From: Membranipora membranacea
Taxonomy: Eukaryota; Bryozoa; Gymnolaemata; Cheilostomatida; Membraniporidae
NCBI GenBank assembly: GCA_914767715.1
Contig: OU612068.1
Span: forward strand, 372,001 to 436,000
Direction of reading: 5' to 3'
DNA: 64,000 bases
Shown here in pieces: positions 1 through 13,118 of this stretch; the first letter of the stretch is position 1; each line of letters opens with the position of its first letter. A program made the position numbers and the translations under genes. The notes beneath the pieces were generated by a model, which saw only the letters and a list, made by a program, of their open reading frames with translations, did no database searches and was not told where the DNA came from.

Positions 1-883
1 CTACAATCAGTGACATCTCACAATCAGTGACATCACAGAATCAGTGATATCTCACATTCAGTGACATCGCATAATCAGTGACATCACAAAATCAGAAACA
101 TCACACATTCAGTGACATCACACAATTAGTGACATGACACAATCAGTGACATCACACAATCGGTGACATCACACATTCAGTGACATCGCATAATCAGTGA
201 CATCACAAAATCAGTAACATCACACATTCAGTGACATCACACAATCAGTGACATCACACAATCAGTGACATCACACAATCGGTGACATCACACAATCAGT
301 GACATCGCATAATCAGTGACATCACAAAATCAGTGACATCATACAATAAGTGACATCCCATAATCAGTGATATCTCACATTCAGTGACATCGCATAATCA
401 GTGACATCACAAAATTAGTAACATCACACATTCAGTGACATGACACAATTAGTGACATGACACAATCAGTGACATGACACAATCGGTGACATCACACAAT
501 CAGTGACATCGCATTATCAGTGACATCACAAAATCAGTAACATCACACATTCAGTGACATCACACAATTAGTGACATGACACAATCAGTGACATCTCACA
601 ATGGGTGACATCACACAATCAGTGACATCCCACAATCAGTGACATCACACATTTAGTGGCATCACACAATCAGTGACATCATACAATTAGTGACATCACA
701 CAATCAGTGACATCCCACAATTAGCGACATTACACATTTAGTGGCATCACACAATCAGTGACATCATACAATTAGTGACATCTCACAATCAGTGACATCA
801 CACAATCAGTGACATCACACAATCAGTGACAACACACAATCAGTGACATCACACAATCAGTAACATCACATAATCAGTGACAT
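1..883. repeat. 17-bp satellite array
   Basis: About 52 tandem copies of a 17-bp unit close to CACAATCAGTGACATCA run from the window edge to about 883. Units differ by single substitutions (ACA/TCA/GCA before CA, AATC/ATTC/AATT, CAGTGA/CAGTAA/CGGTGA). No reading frame of note. It directly follows the last zinc-finger exon seen at 987-1083 (minus strand), so it probably lies in an intron or just beyond that gene. The array is cut by the window start, so its full length is unknown. Confidence 0.95.
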
Positions 884-986
884 GTGCCTGTCTTCTGATG
901 CCATAGAAATAGTATAAAACAGTAACCTGACAATTTATTTACTCAAATATAATTTTCCACTTTAGTCCATGACATAAACTACATAC

Positions 987-1838
987 CTTGATATGTTCAC
1001 GCAGATTCCCGCGGTAGAGAGTCTTATACGCACATATGCCGCACGTGAGAAGATTTTCTGTGGTGAACTCTGCACCTGGAACTCTGAATCAGAAATTTTT
1101 TGTTTATTATTGGACATACTGTACTGTGTCTTAATATGAGCTGCTCAGTTTAAACATCACACTGTGAATATCTAAAATAGTAATATTATTGACTAGACAT
1201 TTTTGCATTATACATTATTGCATCAGCTAGTTTACAAAACTATTATAGTTTTGTAAACTTGCTGACAGCTACAAGTTAACAAAATAAATATATATGAGGA
1301 AAGACTCACATTGATGAGGTACTGTCTGTATTGAATGTATTGACATCAGACTGCCCATCCTTATGCACATCCTAAAAGTTGTTAATCGAACAACATTATA
1401 CATATTTGGGAGTTATTTACACAACACCAGCTCTTTGGTGATAAACGGCAGGGAGTTTGGGTTATATGTTCACAACATTATGTAAGCAGTAATCGCATGT
1501 TAACCATATAGTTTGGTCTGTAGTGTAACCTGTCTTGTTCATGAATGAAATATAATTTCTCAACAAATACTGTGCACTTGCACCACATTCAACATCTATG
1601 TGTATATTTAAAAAACCATAAGCCTTGTAGCGGGTGCTGATATCTGATACTTACAGTGATATGAGTTTTGAGATTATGTATGTAGTTAGTAGCGTAGTTA
1701 CACTGATCACATGTATATTTAGATTTAGCAGTTTTAGAGACCATCTCTACGACAGCTTCACCCCATCTCTTCTCTACTTTATGATCTGCGACGAATTGTT
1801 GAGACATTTCACTCAGATATACACATTTAGGTACACCA
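987..1838 (-). CDS. C2H2 zinc-finger protein, partial (three internal exons)
   Basis: Three minus-strand exons join in phase: 1838-1655, 1371-1310 and 1083-987 (donors GTAAGT, GTGAGT, GTATGT; acceptors TATAG, TTTTAG, TTCAG). They encode two C2H2 fingers. The first, CDQCNYATNYIHNLKTH, takes its final His from the start of the second exon. The second, CGICAYKTLYRGNLREH, is cut by the third intron. Such fingers bind DNA, and multi-finger proteins of this kind are usually nuclear transcription regulators. The protein enters exon 1838 in phase 2, so an upstream exon exists; a possible initiator exon at 2477-2506 (ATG, donor GTAAGT) does not match that phase. The gene continues left through the satellite and out of the window. 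No orthologue was recognised. Confidence 0.7.
1230..1258. repeat. Short perfect palindrome in zinc-finger intron
   Basis: Two 14-nt arms (GTTTACAAAACTAT and its complement) around a single T, extended by weaker CAGC/GCTG pairing on both sides. It lies in the intron between 1310 and 1083 of the minus-strand zinc-finger gene. AT-rich and possibly a remnant of a small foldback element; no function is claimed. Confidence 0.6.
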
Positions 1839-2045
1839 CTATATGTCACATATAACAGGATACATTGTGATGTCTGTCTAATCTCCTCAGATAACTACAT
1901 AACAAGAAAACAGACAAACTGTGAACTTCTGTAAACTATGCACTCCATATAATTATCTTATGTAGGTGAAACTTTAATTAATGGAATGTTTTACTTATAC
2001 TTATATAAAGTGTTGTCTTGTCCTCAATACAAAACTAGAGAAATG

Positions 2046-2205
2046 TCACTGAACCACAGACAGAGCACCACAGAGCACCACAGAGAACCACAGACAGAGC
2101 ACCACAGAGAACCACAGACAGAGCACCACAGACAGAGCACCACAGACAGAGCACCACAGACAGAGCACCACAGACAGAGCACCACAGCAGAACCACAGAG
2201 CACCA
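2046..2205. repeat. 14-bp minisatellite (ACAGACAGAGCACC-type)
   Basis: Tandem and partly interrupted copies of units such as ACAGACAGAGCACC and ACAGAGAACC. The array is open in several frames on both strands, which gives spurious Ser/Thr/Glu/His-rich and Leu/Cys-rich reading frames. I do not treat any of them as genes. Confidence 0.85.
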
Positions 2206-2399
2206 CAGCAGCACCGAAACAAGCGCCACATACATACAATCATACATTAGGTTACGCCATACCAGTACATCACATGGCTGGTGCTCAGCCAATGTCCCTA
2301 AACCAGGCATGTCGGCCAATGCCGTTTAATGCTTTTCACACAACATACATCACATAAATTCATTTGAAATGTGGCTTTCATGTGCATTACATATCATTT

Positions 2400-5236
2400 A
2401 TAACAGTTTGTTATAGATTTTAGCAGAAAAAAAATTGAAATCAACCACATTGATTGTTAAGACACATCATACTTACGAAGTCACCGAGACAGTTAGCAGT
2501 TGCCATAACTCAAGATACACAACAGCAGCAGTCGGCTTTACCCTGTCACTAATCAGCTGCCTATATCTGTCTTAAAAGTCTGAAATAATAAAGCAATGGC
2601 CATCAAACATTTGAACGCTGGGTTTCACAGGCGGTGAGATACTTTGCACAGAGCAATTCAATTTAATAGAGCCATAGCTACAAATTTCTGGCCGTTCTCA
2701 TTGAGAAACGAGATGCTTTGCATAATCTGTGGATGTCAGAGAGAGAATGAACATGGCTCAAGGACAAATAATAATACTACACAACTTGTATGAATCATCC
2801 AGAAACATGTGATTGAAAAGATACAATATGAAGTCTGATGAATTCAAAAAAATATGACAAAGACTATCAAGCTGTGTCACAGCATCCTTTAACCATCTCC
2901 ATGGTATTATTTTCTCTTGGCCACCCCTCTTGATTGCTACAGTATCAGAGACAACAGCTAGGACTGATCAATCTACAATGGCTCATAGCAATGAAGTGAA
3001 CCCTTCATCATAGGGGTTTAGTTTACAACTCTCAGACTCAGCTACTAGAAAGTAATAAGATCCAGCTAGCTAACAGGACAGACTGACCACAGCCCTGCTG
3101 TTGTCTGCCAGGGGTTTAGTTAATTGACTTTAACATATACATTCATTATCATCATTCATCTACCTACTATCTACCCTAAAATTCTTTACTAAATAGGCTA
3201 GCTAGTGAGTTTAGTTAGTAAGTAACTTATATTATAACTAAATTTATCTATCTACAGTACATCCCACAAATAACATACAAACAAAGATTGAAACTTGCAG
3301 GTGAACATTAAGTACATACCATACATACATAGCCCGTTTAGGATGTTGATAGATAGACATAGATGGTGTGATCTAAGCAGATAAAACTGATTTGCAGTTG
3401 AATTTTTTATTATAACTATGGGCATGGCAGTGAGTGTGATAAGCACACTGATTTCGAGATTACACTATTGGTATGTGTATCTCTGATCGATAGAGCTTCT
3501 GTCGCAAATATTGAGCACCTACCTTTGGCTAAAAAAGTGGAAAACTTTAATTTTATCAAACAGACATGATCGAAACAGATTTACCTAGCTCTGCATAATT
3601 AGTTCTCTCTTCTGAGCTTAGGCTAGCAATACACAGTTTCGATGTCACTTTTCTTGTCAAAAACATGTGTTAAATGCTCTTCTAAAACTGTTAAAAGGTG
3701 ATATCAGATTTTCTAAATATAAATTAGAATATTTTAACAAAGAATGAGAAAGTGATAAGTGTATATCCAAAAGTTTGGGTAATCATCCATACGTCTCCTA
3801 AATACTGAATTTCAGCTGCACTCAAGCTAAGTGAATTAATTCACTCTCTATCGATCAGAGATATACATGCAATAGTATATCACGTGATCAGTGTGTGTGA
3901 TAAGTACACATTGTATGGAAATCCAGCTCTACAGTACATAGCATGTGAATTGTCGCCACAAAACAGTCAGTACTTTAGCCCAAAATCAATAAAGTCTGTG
4001 CCATAAAGTGATAATGGTAACTATATTACCAACAAAACCTTTCTTAGGATCCAAGGCTATCACTTCTCGCCAAATTACTAGGTTCTTGTCACGTGACTGT
4101 GTCTGAAATGTCAAGTTAATGTCGCGAACTCTGACCTCTGTAAGTAGAATGGCCAGATTTTCTATCATTTAGTGCTTCTCATTTGAAAGTTGGGGATGAG
4201 ACATACTTCAAAATACTTCTCAATGGTCAGAGAAACTGAAGTTATATTACATTTAACATATGGAAGTTGTATTTGTTGGTGATGGTTGCCTTTTTGCAGC
4301 ACCTTGTTTTCTTAAATGAACTGGACATGACCTTTGTCCAGAGGTCAACAAAACAACATGCCATGTGCCTACATGGTACCTAGATGTTTGTATCGTTTTG
4401 AAGGGCCATAGTTAGAGAGACAGCGCTGGTCAGCCATGCCCATAGGGTGCATATCTCTTTCCTCTGGGGGACTGCTAGCTGTTTCCCTTCCTTTCCTCAC
4501 CTCTATATATTATAGTAGTATATATTTCTAAATTTTTAAAGGGAAACATGTCATTCAAGAGGTAAGAACTCAAGTCAAGGATTAGGAAGGGCTGTAGGTA
4601 GTGTAGTGCAAGTCTAGAACCCAGCCCACCCCCGACCCATAATAAGCCCTCACTGACAGGCTTGTGGCACATTTTCCATGTTTAGTTTTCTATTTGTGAT
4701 TATGTGGATGATGTGGTAAGCCAACCAACCTGTTTGTTGATAGGGGGTAGGCTGACGAGGAATATGGGTAGTCCGGGCGCAATTTTAAGTCTTAAATCCA
4801 CACTGGACTGTCCAATCCTCATTAATCAGCCCAAAGGAATGAAATACAACAGTCCAATCATTGTAATCCTAGAAGACTGATTGTTGCAGCGTGACTCATG
4901 TGGATTTATTACGCTACGCCCCAGACTCGTAAGGATACTGAATGCTGTGAATATAATAAGCAAAGAAATGAATAAACACTAAACACTAGAATGATTTCCA
5001 TCAAGTATAAGCATCAGAGTGTATAAAAGTTCATCTATTTGCCTTCTATAAACTCTCAGCTTTCTTGACTTTGGTTTATATGTATAAAATAACAGCATTG
5101 TAAACCTATGACAACAGTGTTCAGAAATCAGAAGAGGCGTCTTTATCTTTTCCCGACTAATTTGTTGTGCTGTATTTTTTCCTGTAGAGGTTGATCAGTA
5201 GATGAACATTGAAACTGGACCTCCTGTCTGTGGGAG
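2400..5236. other. Intergenic region between zinc-finger gene and NR2C
   Basis: No convincing exon was found apart from the candidate 30-nt minus-strand initiator exon at 2477-2506. The region contains a MITE-like inverted-repeat element (3434-3909). Near the right end there is a TATAAAAG at 5022-5029, about 210 nt upstream of the NR2C start codon, and an acceptor-like CCTGTAG at about 5186, which would place the NR2C start in a second exon behind a non-coding one. A short out-of-frame upstream ATG lies at about 5202. Promoter use is inferred, not shown. Confidence 0.5.
3434..3909. mobile_element. MITE-like element with ~60-bp terminal inverted repeats
   Basis: The left end (3434-3495) and the reverse complement of the right end (3846-3909) match over roughly 60 bp with scattered mismatches. 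The inner parts share ATCTCTGATCGATAGAG exactly. The interior of about 350 bp is AT-rich and non-coding. Size, inverted ends and lack of an ORF fit a non-autonomous DNA transposon. Target-site duplications could not be fixed because the outer ends of the repeats are degenerate. Confidence 0.6.
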
Positions 5237-8200
5237 ATGGCTAGCCCTGACCTGAGCCCCAAGGTTCAGCTCACAGAGTTACCTGTCGTAGAGATGGAGA
5301 TAGTGGGAGGACTCCCCAGTAGTGAAGCTGAGACAGATGATTGTAGACATGATGATACTGAGATGACAGACTCAGCTGATGACACGACACAGCTAGCTGA
5401 TGATGAGAGTATGTCTGATACACACATTATAAGACAGGCAGCCACCCATCGAGGTGACTCCGTCATATTCATGACTGCTAACAGGCTCCATAGATAGTGA
5501 TACTCATAGTACAGTAGCGATGTCTATATCTCACCCAATCATATTGTTAACAATCAGCTGAAAGTTTCAAAGATAGGGTGTAGGTTTTGACCATGATTTC
5601 ACAGCCATTACGCTTAGTTGCTCGTATTCCCTTTCAGTTTTTTGATTTGCTATAACGTCACGTCACATTCTGTGCTGTGTATTCATTTTTAGGATGTGTA
5701 TGAAGTAGATTCATAGTTCAGTTGAAGCTCATAGACAGCCACAGAGGAAATCAATTTAAATTTATACTCTTTGTTTATATATGAGGTGTTTCTATGCTCA
5801 GATTAATCAGTAATATTTTGTTTCTCTCAGATGGTTCTGATGATGGATCTGCACACATTTCTTCATCCAATGAGACGACAGCTACCATAACACTGAGCAG
5901 TGAGCAGATAACTTCTGATATGCTTCCTGTAAGGTCATTTTAATATATATACCATAACAGTCACCTTCTCTTAAGGCAACAAACACAACTATGGGTTAAA
6001 ATAAGATAGTCACTTCAAGAATAAACAACACCCTTACCGAGTAGTAGCAGTATTACTCTTTAATTTTACTCTCCAGATTTAATCAGATAATGAAAGCTGA
6101 TTTTTCACTCATTAGATAATACTTTTCCTCTGAATATTTCAGACTTACCTGACGGTGAGTAAACCTGGTAGCGGAGGAGATAAGAACCAGTCAGCGGCAC
6201 ACATTATATCAGCCAATCATGTACTGACTTCTAACGCTGCCACCTCTACTGCCTCCTCTGCTGCTGCTGTTGGCAATGTTATGGTGTGTACAGAGTAAAA
6301 TAGTTTATTGTCCTCGATGTTTATCCTTCATATGCAAATTATATACAGGGATCAGCTATGTTCTTTTAAATTAGAAAGGAGAGTTATGACAAGGCGTAGA
6401 CCGGCTCTGTTTATCTAACGATACATCCATCATATTACAATTCATTTGAATTATTTGATGCTAAAATCAAATCAAAATCTTTCATTTATGGTCATTAAAA
6501 AGATTGAAAATTTCGGTATCATTTTATCATTTATTTATCCCAAACAGTATGCAAAAAAGAGAATTCACAATTGCAGCCATTGGTTTTATGAAATGAGAAT
6601 AGGACAGGTTACAGGTAACAGCTATTAGATATTCACAGCCTCCCATATGATTACATATTTAGGTGATAGACGGATCACAGATTAACAGTCAGGTGTTAGC
6701 AGCTTTACAGCCTCTCACTATACAAGGAGGAAAGTTTGTAGCTATGGCTCCTGCTGGCGGGGGAGATAATTCTACTCAGATTCTATCTCTTACTTCTCTT
6801 AGTAACGCCGCCTCAGCTGCAGTAAGTACAGAAATAGGAATACATACAGCAGACACACAGAGAGTACATGATCGTATTTATGTTCTATTAATGTTTATGA
6901 ATCTTTGTGTTTTAAACCATCAGCTGTGGTGGGGGGGGGGGGGTATTGTCTTATCAATCATCACTTCATCCTAACTATCCTTTGTGTAGTGAACTATTTG
7001 CACATTCTTCGCTTACATTCTTTGCATCACTATTGCCATCTTGTCCCAGCCCTCCCATAGACATGTTTTGATAGGTCATATCAATTCTTTTAAACTTTAC
7101 CCTCATGTTTTTGTGAAGCTAATTTTTTCTTGTGTCATGCTGAGTGGAAACTCTGAAAATGTCATCGATTACGACACAACGTACAACACAATGTAGTCTC
7201 CTCTTAGTCAGCCTAATGCTGCTGCTGTGAATTCTCCCTCTAACCTTAGACTTCACACTGAACTTTAGAAAAGGTCAACTCTGACAATTTTATAGGCGAT
7301 TGCGATGAATAGGCATTAAAGGTCATTTTAAAGGTCATTACATTGTGTTGCGTACGGTCATTCTATCTTGTTGATTTTTATCAATGCCCTCCCAATACAA
7401 AGGCTCAGCTCATTGCTAATTCGTAAGGTGACAATGAAGGAGCTCTTGTACACAGTACAGCTAAACATTCTAATATACTTATTATAGTCATCGGTAGAGC
7501 AGTGGTATAGATATGTTGGTAGGTTTTATTTTCAGGGAAAAACGTAGTGTTACTGACATAAATTAACTTCAACGTGAAATGTCTATCTGCAGTGATAAAA
7601 GTTATTTATGTTATCTAGATTAAATTACTCTATAGTATTGTTGTTTTCATTTATTCAACCGGATATAAGTGAGTATTTTATTACAATAAATTAGAGATTT
7701 GTATATGTTCCTGTGAGCACTGTTCACTATCTTATGGCGGAGTATGGTTTAAGTTGTCCGTTCTCTCTGTGTTGTCAGCTTCACATGGTTACATGTGTTT
7801 GTTTGCTGATTGTAGAGTCCAGTGGGTAGTGGAGATGTCACAGCAGCCTCAGGTCTTACTCTCAACACCACACACTTCACAACGGGCACGTCACACAAAC
7901 CCCTAACACCACAGAGAGGTGTGGCTAACTCTTTTGACCATGTGTTTGAGCCCTGTTTGGTATGCGGGGACAGAGCATCAGGGCGACACTACGGGGTCAT
8001 CTCGTGTGAGGGGTGAGTCACCTATATATTATCCTTATAGGGAGTCGGTGCTTGGCTGGTTGTTGGTTTTGGTATCTCATATCATTGGTATGTTTATACC
8101 CATTTTTGTGGTTGACACTGATGGCACTAGAAGAAAATAATACATCACATATTTATTTGATTTACATCAGGGTCGGGAATCGTCAGACCTGTTTGTTTTC

Positions 8201-11200
8201 CAAAGATCAAGTTATTCATCAATACTAGGCATACTTTATACACATCAACATGAGATTCATTCTCAGTTACATTTCCACCAATTTGTAGAACAAAGTCTGG
8301 TCCATCTCAGTTATAACAGTGGCCTTGTAGGCAGTTATGTGACATATATGACATACCAAACAATGATTCATGTACATTACCTATTTTATTTTATTCAGGT
8401 GTAAAGGTTTCTTTAAGAGAAGTATACGTAAGAGGTTAGCATATGTATGTCGGGCTATGAAGGAGTGTGTGGTGGATAAACATCAGAGGAACAGATGTCA
8501 GTACTGTAGGTTACAGAAGTGTATGATGGTCGGCATGAAACCTGAATGTAAGTCATATAGTTTCTTATATGTAAGTCATATAGGTACTTATATGTAAGTC
8601 ATATAGGTACTTATATGTAAGTCACATTGCCACTTGTCACTAATATGTAAGTCACAGTCACCGATAGTTGCTGAAAGAAAGTCTTTTCTCTTCAAACAGC
8701 CGAGAGTCTTTAGTGTACCATAAGGTGTTTACTGATAGTGTCACATAATGTCTGATCTGATATAGAGGTATTCTCTTAACTCTACACTGTGCTAATAAAA
8801 TAATTTCTCTGTGAAATAAACTTGGGCAAAGTGAAATATTGTAGATATAACATTGTATGATATTTAGTTATGTTTTTATGTTTATTATTATTATATACAC
8901 AGCGGTACAGTCAGAGAGGAAGGTAGCTATGTCAGATCTGGATGGCTCTATGCTCTCTGGTATGTTACACAAGGTTAGTACACAATCTACACCAGACATA
9001 CATACACGTAATATAGCTGAGCCTGTGAGTGTATTGGGCACTTCTGTCTCCACGTCATGGTGTGCTGTCTGGGGTTTCATACAAAAAATTGTATATCAGT
9101 GATTAGCCACAAATTTTTGAGGGCTGAATGTCATAGGTCACCCCGAGCTCATAATGATTGCTAAATTTAGAATCAGCATGTGTTACCAAACTTCATCTTC
9201 ATTATCCAACATAGGAAATCAGGCATCAACACGTATGTCTAAAAAAAAAGTAAATTGAAGAAATGGTCGAAGTCATGACACTAATAGAGAATTTTGTCTT
9301 GTGTATATAACTTCATGTTACGTAAGATAGATAGATTCTGGTCTGAAGAGGCTGGTCTGAAGAGGCTGGTCTGAAGAGGCTGGGCTGGTTTCTTAAAACT
9401 CAGTAAAGAATAATCAGAGTCTGTAATGCATTTAAGTAAAAACACACTCGGCAAATGAAGTAAAAACTTGAATTTTTGCTATTTTGAATATATACTTTTG
9501 AAATTTTGCTATTTGAATTTGTAATATATGAGAAAACTATTATAACTTCATCATCAGAGTTTAGTAATCATCTCCACATTTATAATTACCACCTATTGGT
9601 ATATGATAGAAGTAGTTTATGTTGGTTCCGAATCTAGCAGTCCATTGTACAGTTTATATGTGACCTCCAACTTTCAAGGGCTACGATATCGAATTGTTTC
9701 TCGAATACATGTCGTATATTTGCAACATTATTGTTTATCTGTGACATATTGTTTGGAGCTAGATAGTGTGTAGGAAATGTGATATATTTATACATGTATA
9801 TGTTATATCATATGATATGATATTTTTGTTGTTGTTGAGGTGATGGTTGTTGATTGTTGTCTGTTATAAATTCATTAGGCTCCAGGTGGTAATAATTACA
9901 CCGCCATCAATCCCATGATGCACCACCATAGTTCTCATCATCATCAGAGACATAGCGTGAGTGGAGGGGTGGAAATGAGTCACCCCCCTCAGCATGATAT
10001 GATGGGGGCATCTCATCATAACCCCTCCGCTATGTCTGCTGGTCAGATGCAGGGCCAGGTGAACACGGGCTATTTTGAGTACAATCCTGTACCAGCGCCC
10101 ACTCAGCAGCAACAGAATAAGGTATAATATAGTAGAGCATCACCGTACCTGACTATGACTCTGCATGACCCCCTCTCCTCTCCTCTCCTCTCCACTACTG
10201 CATGAATCTACACTGCAGCAGTTATATGGTTCTCTTATTATCACCGGAATTTTATAATTAATATAACAGTGATGCATGTTTGCTTATCCACTCAGGGCTG
10301 GACAATGTTTGTCATTTTTGCTTCACCTTAGTTAGCCCCTCAGCTCTTACTTTAAGTGGCTAAGATCTAACCAGGCCTCCAGCTACTATGCATTGTGTTT
10401 GTGTTAGATTTGTATGTAAAAAGAAATATTTTGTTTGCTGCCACGTATAAATAAGTTGAGGTTCAAATGAGCGTAATAGTCTTGAAAAGTTTTGAAAATA
10501 TATGATATTCAGTGTCTTGTATGGATACATCACTGAGAAGACTAATATATACATATACTGATATTACAGGCAGCAGCTGGAGGTGAGAGTCTCTCTACAC
10601 TACAGTCAGTCAGCGCTGTCACTCCGACCACCAGCAGCACTAAGTCTCCTACAGACGGCCTGCTGGCTAATCTACAGGAGAGGCTAATACAGACAGAGTC
10701 TGGTATCTCAGTACTCAGTACTAATACAGATCTGAGAACACTAGCTGACCTCGCTACTATGTCATCTGATAAACCATCTCAGTCATCGGCAGTCTTCTCG
10801 GGTACAGCGGGCGCTGCCGCTGGTATACTGTCTAATACTGGCAGCTTATCCAGTAATGGGGATAATCTTGACTCACAACTACACAACAACAACTCCTCTC
10901 ATGCTGATAGTATTGCCAGGGCATTCGATAGGTGAGCTGAAAGTAACTAATCATATTAATTGTCAATGATGCATAAACATGGTTCCTAATTTGGAGTTGT
11001 CTGTTCTTAAAAATCTTAACGCATGTATGCAGTGGGGATTGGGGTTACTGCTAAAAAGAAGAAGAAGGAACTTCTGAGATGAGAAAAAATCCATTCTATA
11101 ATGCGACAAGTCTTATATTTAGGGCCGACGGACTCGGTCATAAGTATATGACTATGATTTGACTATTATCTCAAAAATCTGTAATCTTTCTCTCGATCGT

Positions 11201-13118
11201 TTGTAGTTTGACGAAAGCAGTGAATCCTAATGATTCAAACTCGGGTGGTGAGACCTCTTCAGCTACCTCTAATATAGCAGCTGGGTCTGTCGAGTATGAC
11301 GGTGAGTATATCATAGTCACTCTGATCCATAAAATCCTCATATGACCCCAATCATGTGTCAAGTATCTAAGTTATATGCTGTACAAACTTACATTGATAA
11401 TCTCACATGACTCCTGAACACAAAGTCAGCAGTTAATGTTGTTTTATTATCAGTACTCACAGTAACTAACCAAACAGCCTCCTGTTACAGCGCAGTTACT
11501 GATCGAGCAGAATTTCCAGTTCAGTCTGACGGCTCCGTCGCCTCTTCCCTCGTTCCTCAATGTTAACTTTATATCTGAGAGCGCATCGAGATTATTATTC
11601 TTAGCTCTACACTGGGCTCAAAGTGTGGCGGCTTTCTCTGTACTAAGGTTAGTGTGACATTATCATCTTCTCTGAATTATATATATATATATATATATAT
11701 CTCCTATATATATATCTCCTATATATATATATATATAGGAGATATATACATCTCTGTGTGTCTGAAATATTGTTGACCAGTAGAAATCTACACATGGATA
11801 AGTGACTAATTATTGGTCCTTTCTCACTCATCATACTTACTTGTATTTTATTACAGCACTGAGTTACAGACAAGTCTTGTTAGAAGCTGCTGGTGTGAGT
11901 TATTTGTACTGGGACTGGCTCAGCACGCTGATACTATGTCCTTATTTACTATACTGGCTGCTATCGTCAATCATCTACAAACATCTGTATCTCAAGGTAA
12001 CCAAAACATCCTCCTCCTCCTCCAACCTACCGAAACAACCACCTCGGCTGTATCAGTCACCAGTCTATGATTATAAGTGACCCTTGTTGTTTGTTGGAGA
12101 GCAGAGAATGAGACTGATACACTCTTATCAGATTTTTATCTCTTCTGCCCGCAGTTAAAAGGAAACATTTTGCCCTTGCTGTTCCTGAAAAAGAACTGCA
12201 CCGATGCTAGAAAAAACCAAGGGCATTGCTAGCCTGTCCCAGTAAGCTGGTTAAGACAGGCTAATACATTATAAACCTGACGATACACAGATTTGTATTA
12301 TTGACTTTGTAGGTAAGTTAGCCAGTGATAGAGTGAGAGGAGTCGTAGATCACATAATTCGCCTGCAGGAGCTTGTACAGAGACTACAACATCTAAAGAT
12401 AGATAATGTAGAGTACGCTTATCTCAGAGCACTTGTTCTATTCTCCACTGGTGAGTTATAAATCACACTCTGCTAACAGTTTATACAATATATATATATA
12501 TATCAATTTTATTTCCCCCACCATGAAAAACAATCAATTGAATCTATTAAAAATCTTTTATTGTCAAGGAGGGCTGATCTACAGAATAGGCATGCTCTAA
12601 GACAAAGTATGTATACAGGTTAGTGACAGAAGAAGTTGACTCTTATCTCACAGACATGACCAGACATCTTAGCATAGTTCTGATTTTTTTCATAAAGTGG
12701 TGAATGAAATACAGATCCTATCTATATCGGAGAGGATAACTCCTATAAATTTCTATAGAATCTGCCATTACAATGTCTGACATTTACTGTATATTTTTAT
12801 TTAGACCATGTTGGACTGTTAAACACAGAGCACCTGGATAGGTACCAGGAGAAGGCTCATGTAGAGCTCCTACATCACTGTAATAAGTCGTCCTCCTCCG
12901 TCTCCGGCTCGACTACTAACGCCGCCTCCAGCTCCAGATTCGCTACCCTACTCCTGAGGTTACCCAGCCTCAGGCTTATATCTCCTCAGGTAATGGAGGA
13001 GCTCTTCTTCGCTGGTCTTATAGGCAGTGTACAGATAGATAGTATTATACCTTATATACTGAGAATGGAGCCGACTCAGTATAACGTACAGTTCACTACA
13101 GCTACATCCAGTACGTGA
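5237..13118 (+). CDS. NR2C: Nuclear receptor, NR2C (TR2/TR4) subfamily, complete
   Basis: Exons: 5237-5453, 5831-5928, 6143-6283, 6663-6821, 7816-8012, 8399-8547, 8903-9024, 9879-10121, 10570-10931, 11207-11301, 11491-11647, 11857-11996, 12313-12450, 12805-13118. All phases agree; 2532 nt, 843 residues. The DNA-binding domain at about 252-317 has the eight zinc cysteines ([14 protein letters not shown]..., P-box [19 protein letters not shown]). It is followed by SVQSERK, the hinge start of vertebrate TR4. The ligand-binding domain at about 610-840 carries family signatures such as [27 protein letters not shown] and [13 protein letters not shown]2/TR4 are nuclear factors that bind AGGTCA repeats. 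The protein is longer than human TR4 (about 600 residues) because of an acidic and Ala/Ser-rich N-terminus and a His/Gln-rich linker (exon 8). The intron inside the first finger falls after CEG. The identity is very secure; small exon boundaries in the linker are less so. Confidence 0.95.
8548..8660 (+). repeat. Tandemly repeated 5' splice-site sequence in NR2C intron 6
   Basis: The intron starts with GTAAGTCATATAG and then repeats the donor-like GTAAGTCA at 8571, 8594, 8617 and 8647. The first three intervals are exactly 23 bp and the fourth is 30 bp. The repeat therefore duplicates the exon 6 donor several times just inside the intron. Confidence 0.9.
9342..9385 (+). repeat. Triplicated 14-bp repeat in NR2C intron 7
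   Basis: Three head-to-tail copies of TGGTCTGAAGAGGC, the last followed by TGGGCTGG. Non-coding and located in the 854-nt intron between NR2C exons 7 and 8. Confidence 0.8.
11676..11745. repeat. AT dinucleotide repeat with palindromic ends
   Basis: TA repeats interrupted by CTCC and ending in GGAG, so the tract folds on itself. It lies in NR2C intron 11. Confidence 0.8.

Noticed and set aside
1..883. CRISPR-like array
   Set aside because: Direct tandem repeats without unique spacers, in a eukaryotic genome; it is a satellite.
1986..2357. Open frame rich in QSTTEHHREPQ and its antisense frames
   Set aside because: Driven by the ACAGACAGAGCACC minisatellite; no splice context or domain.
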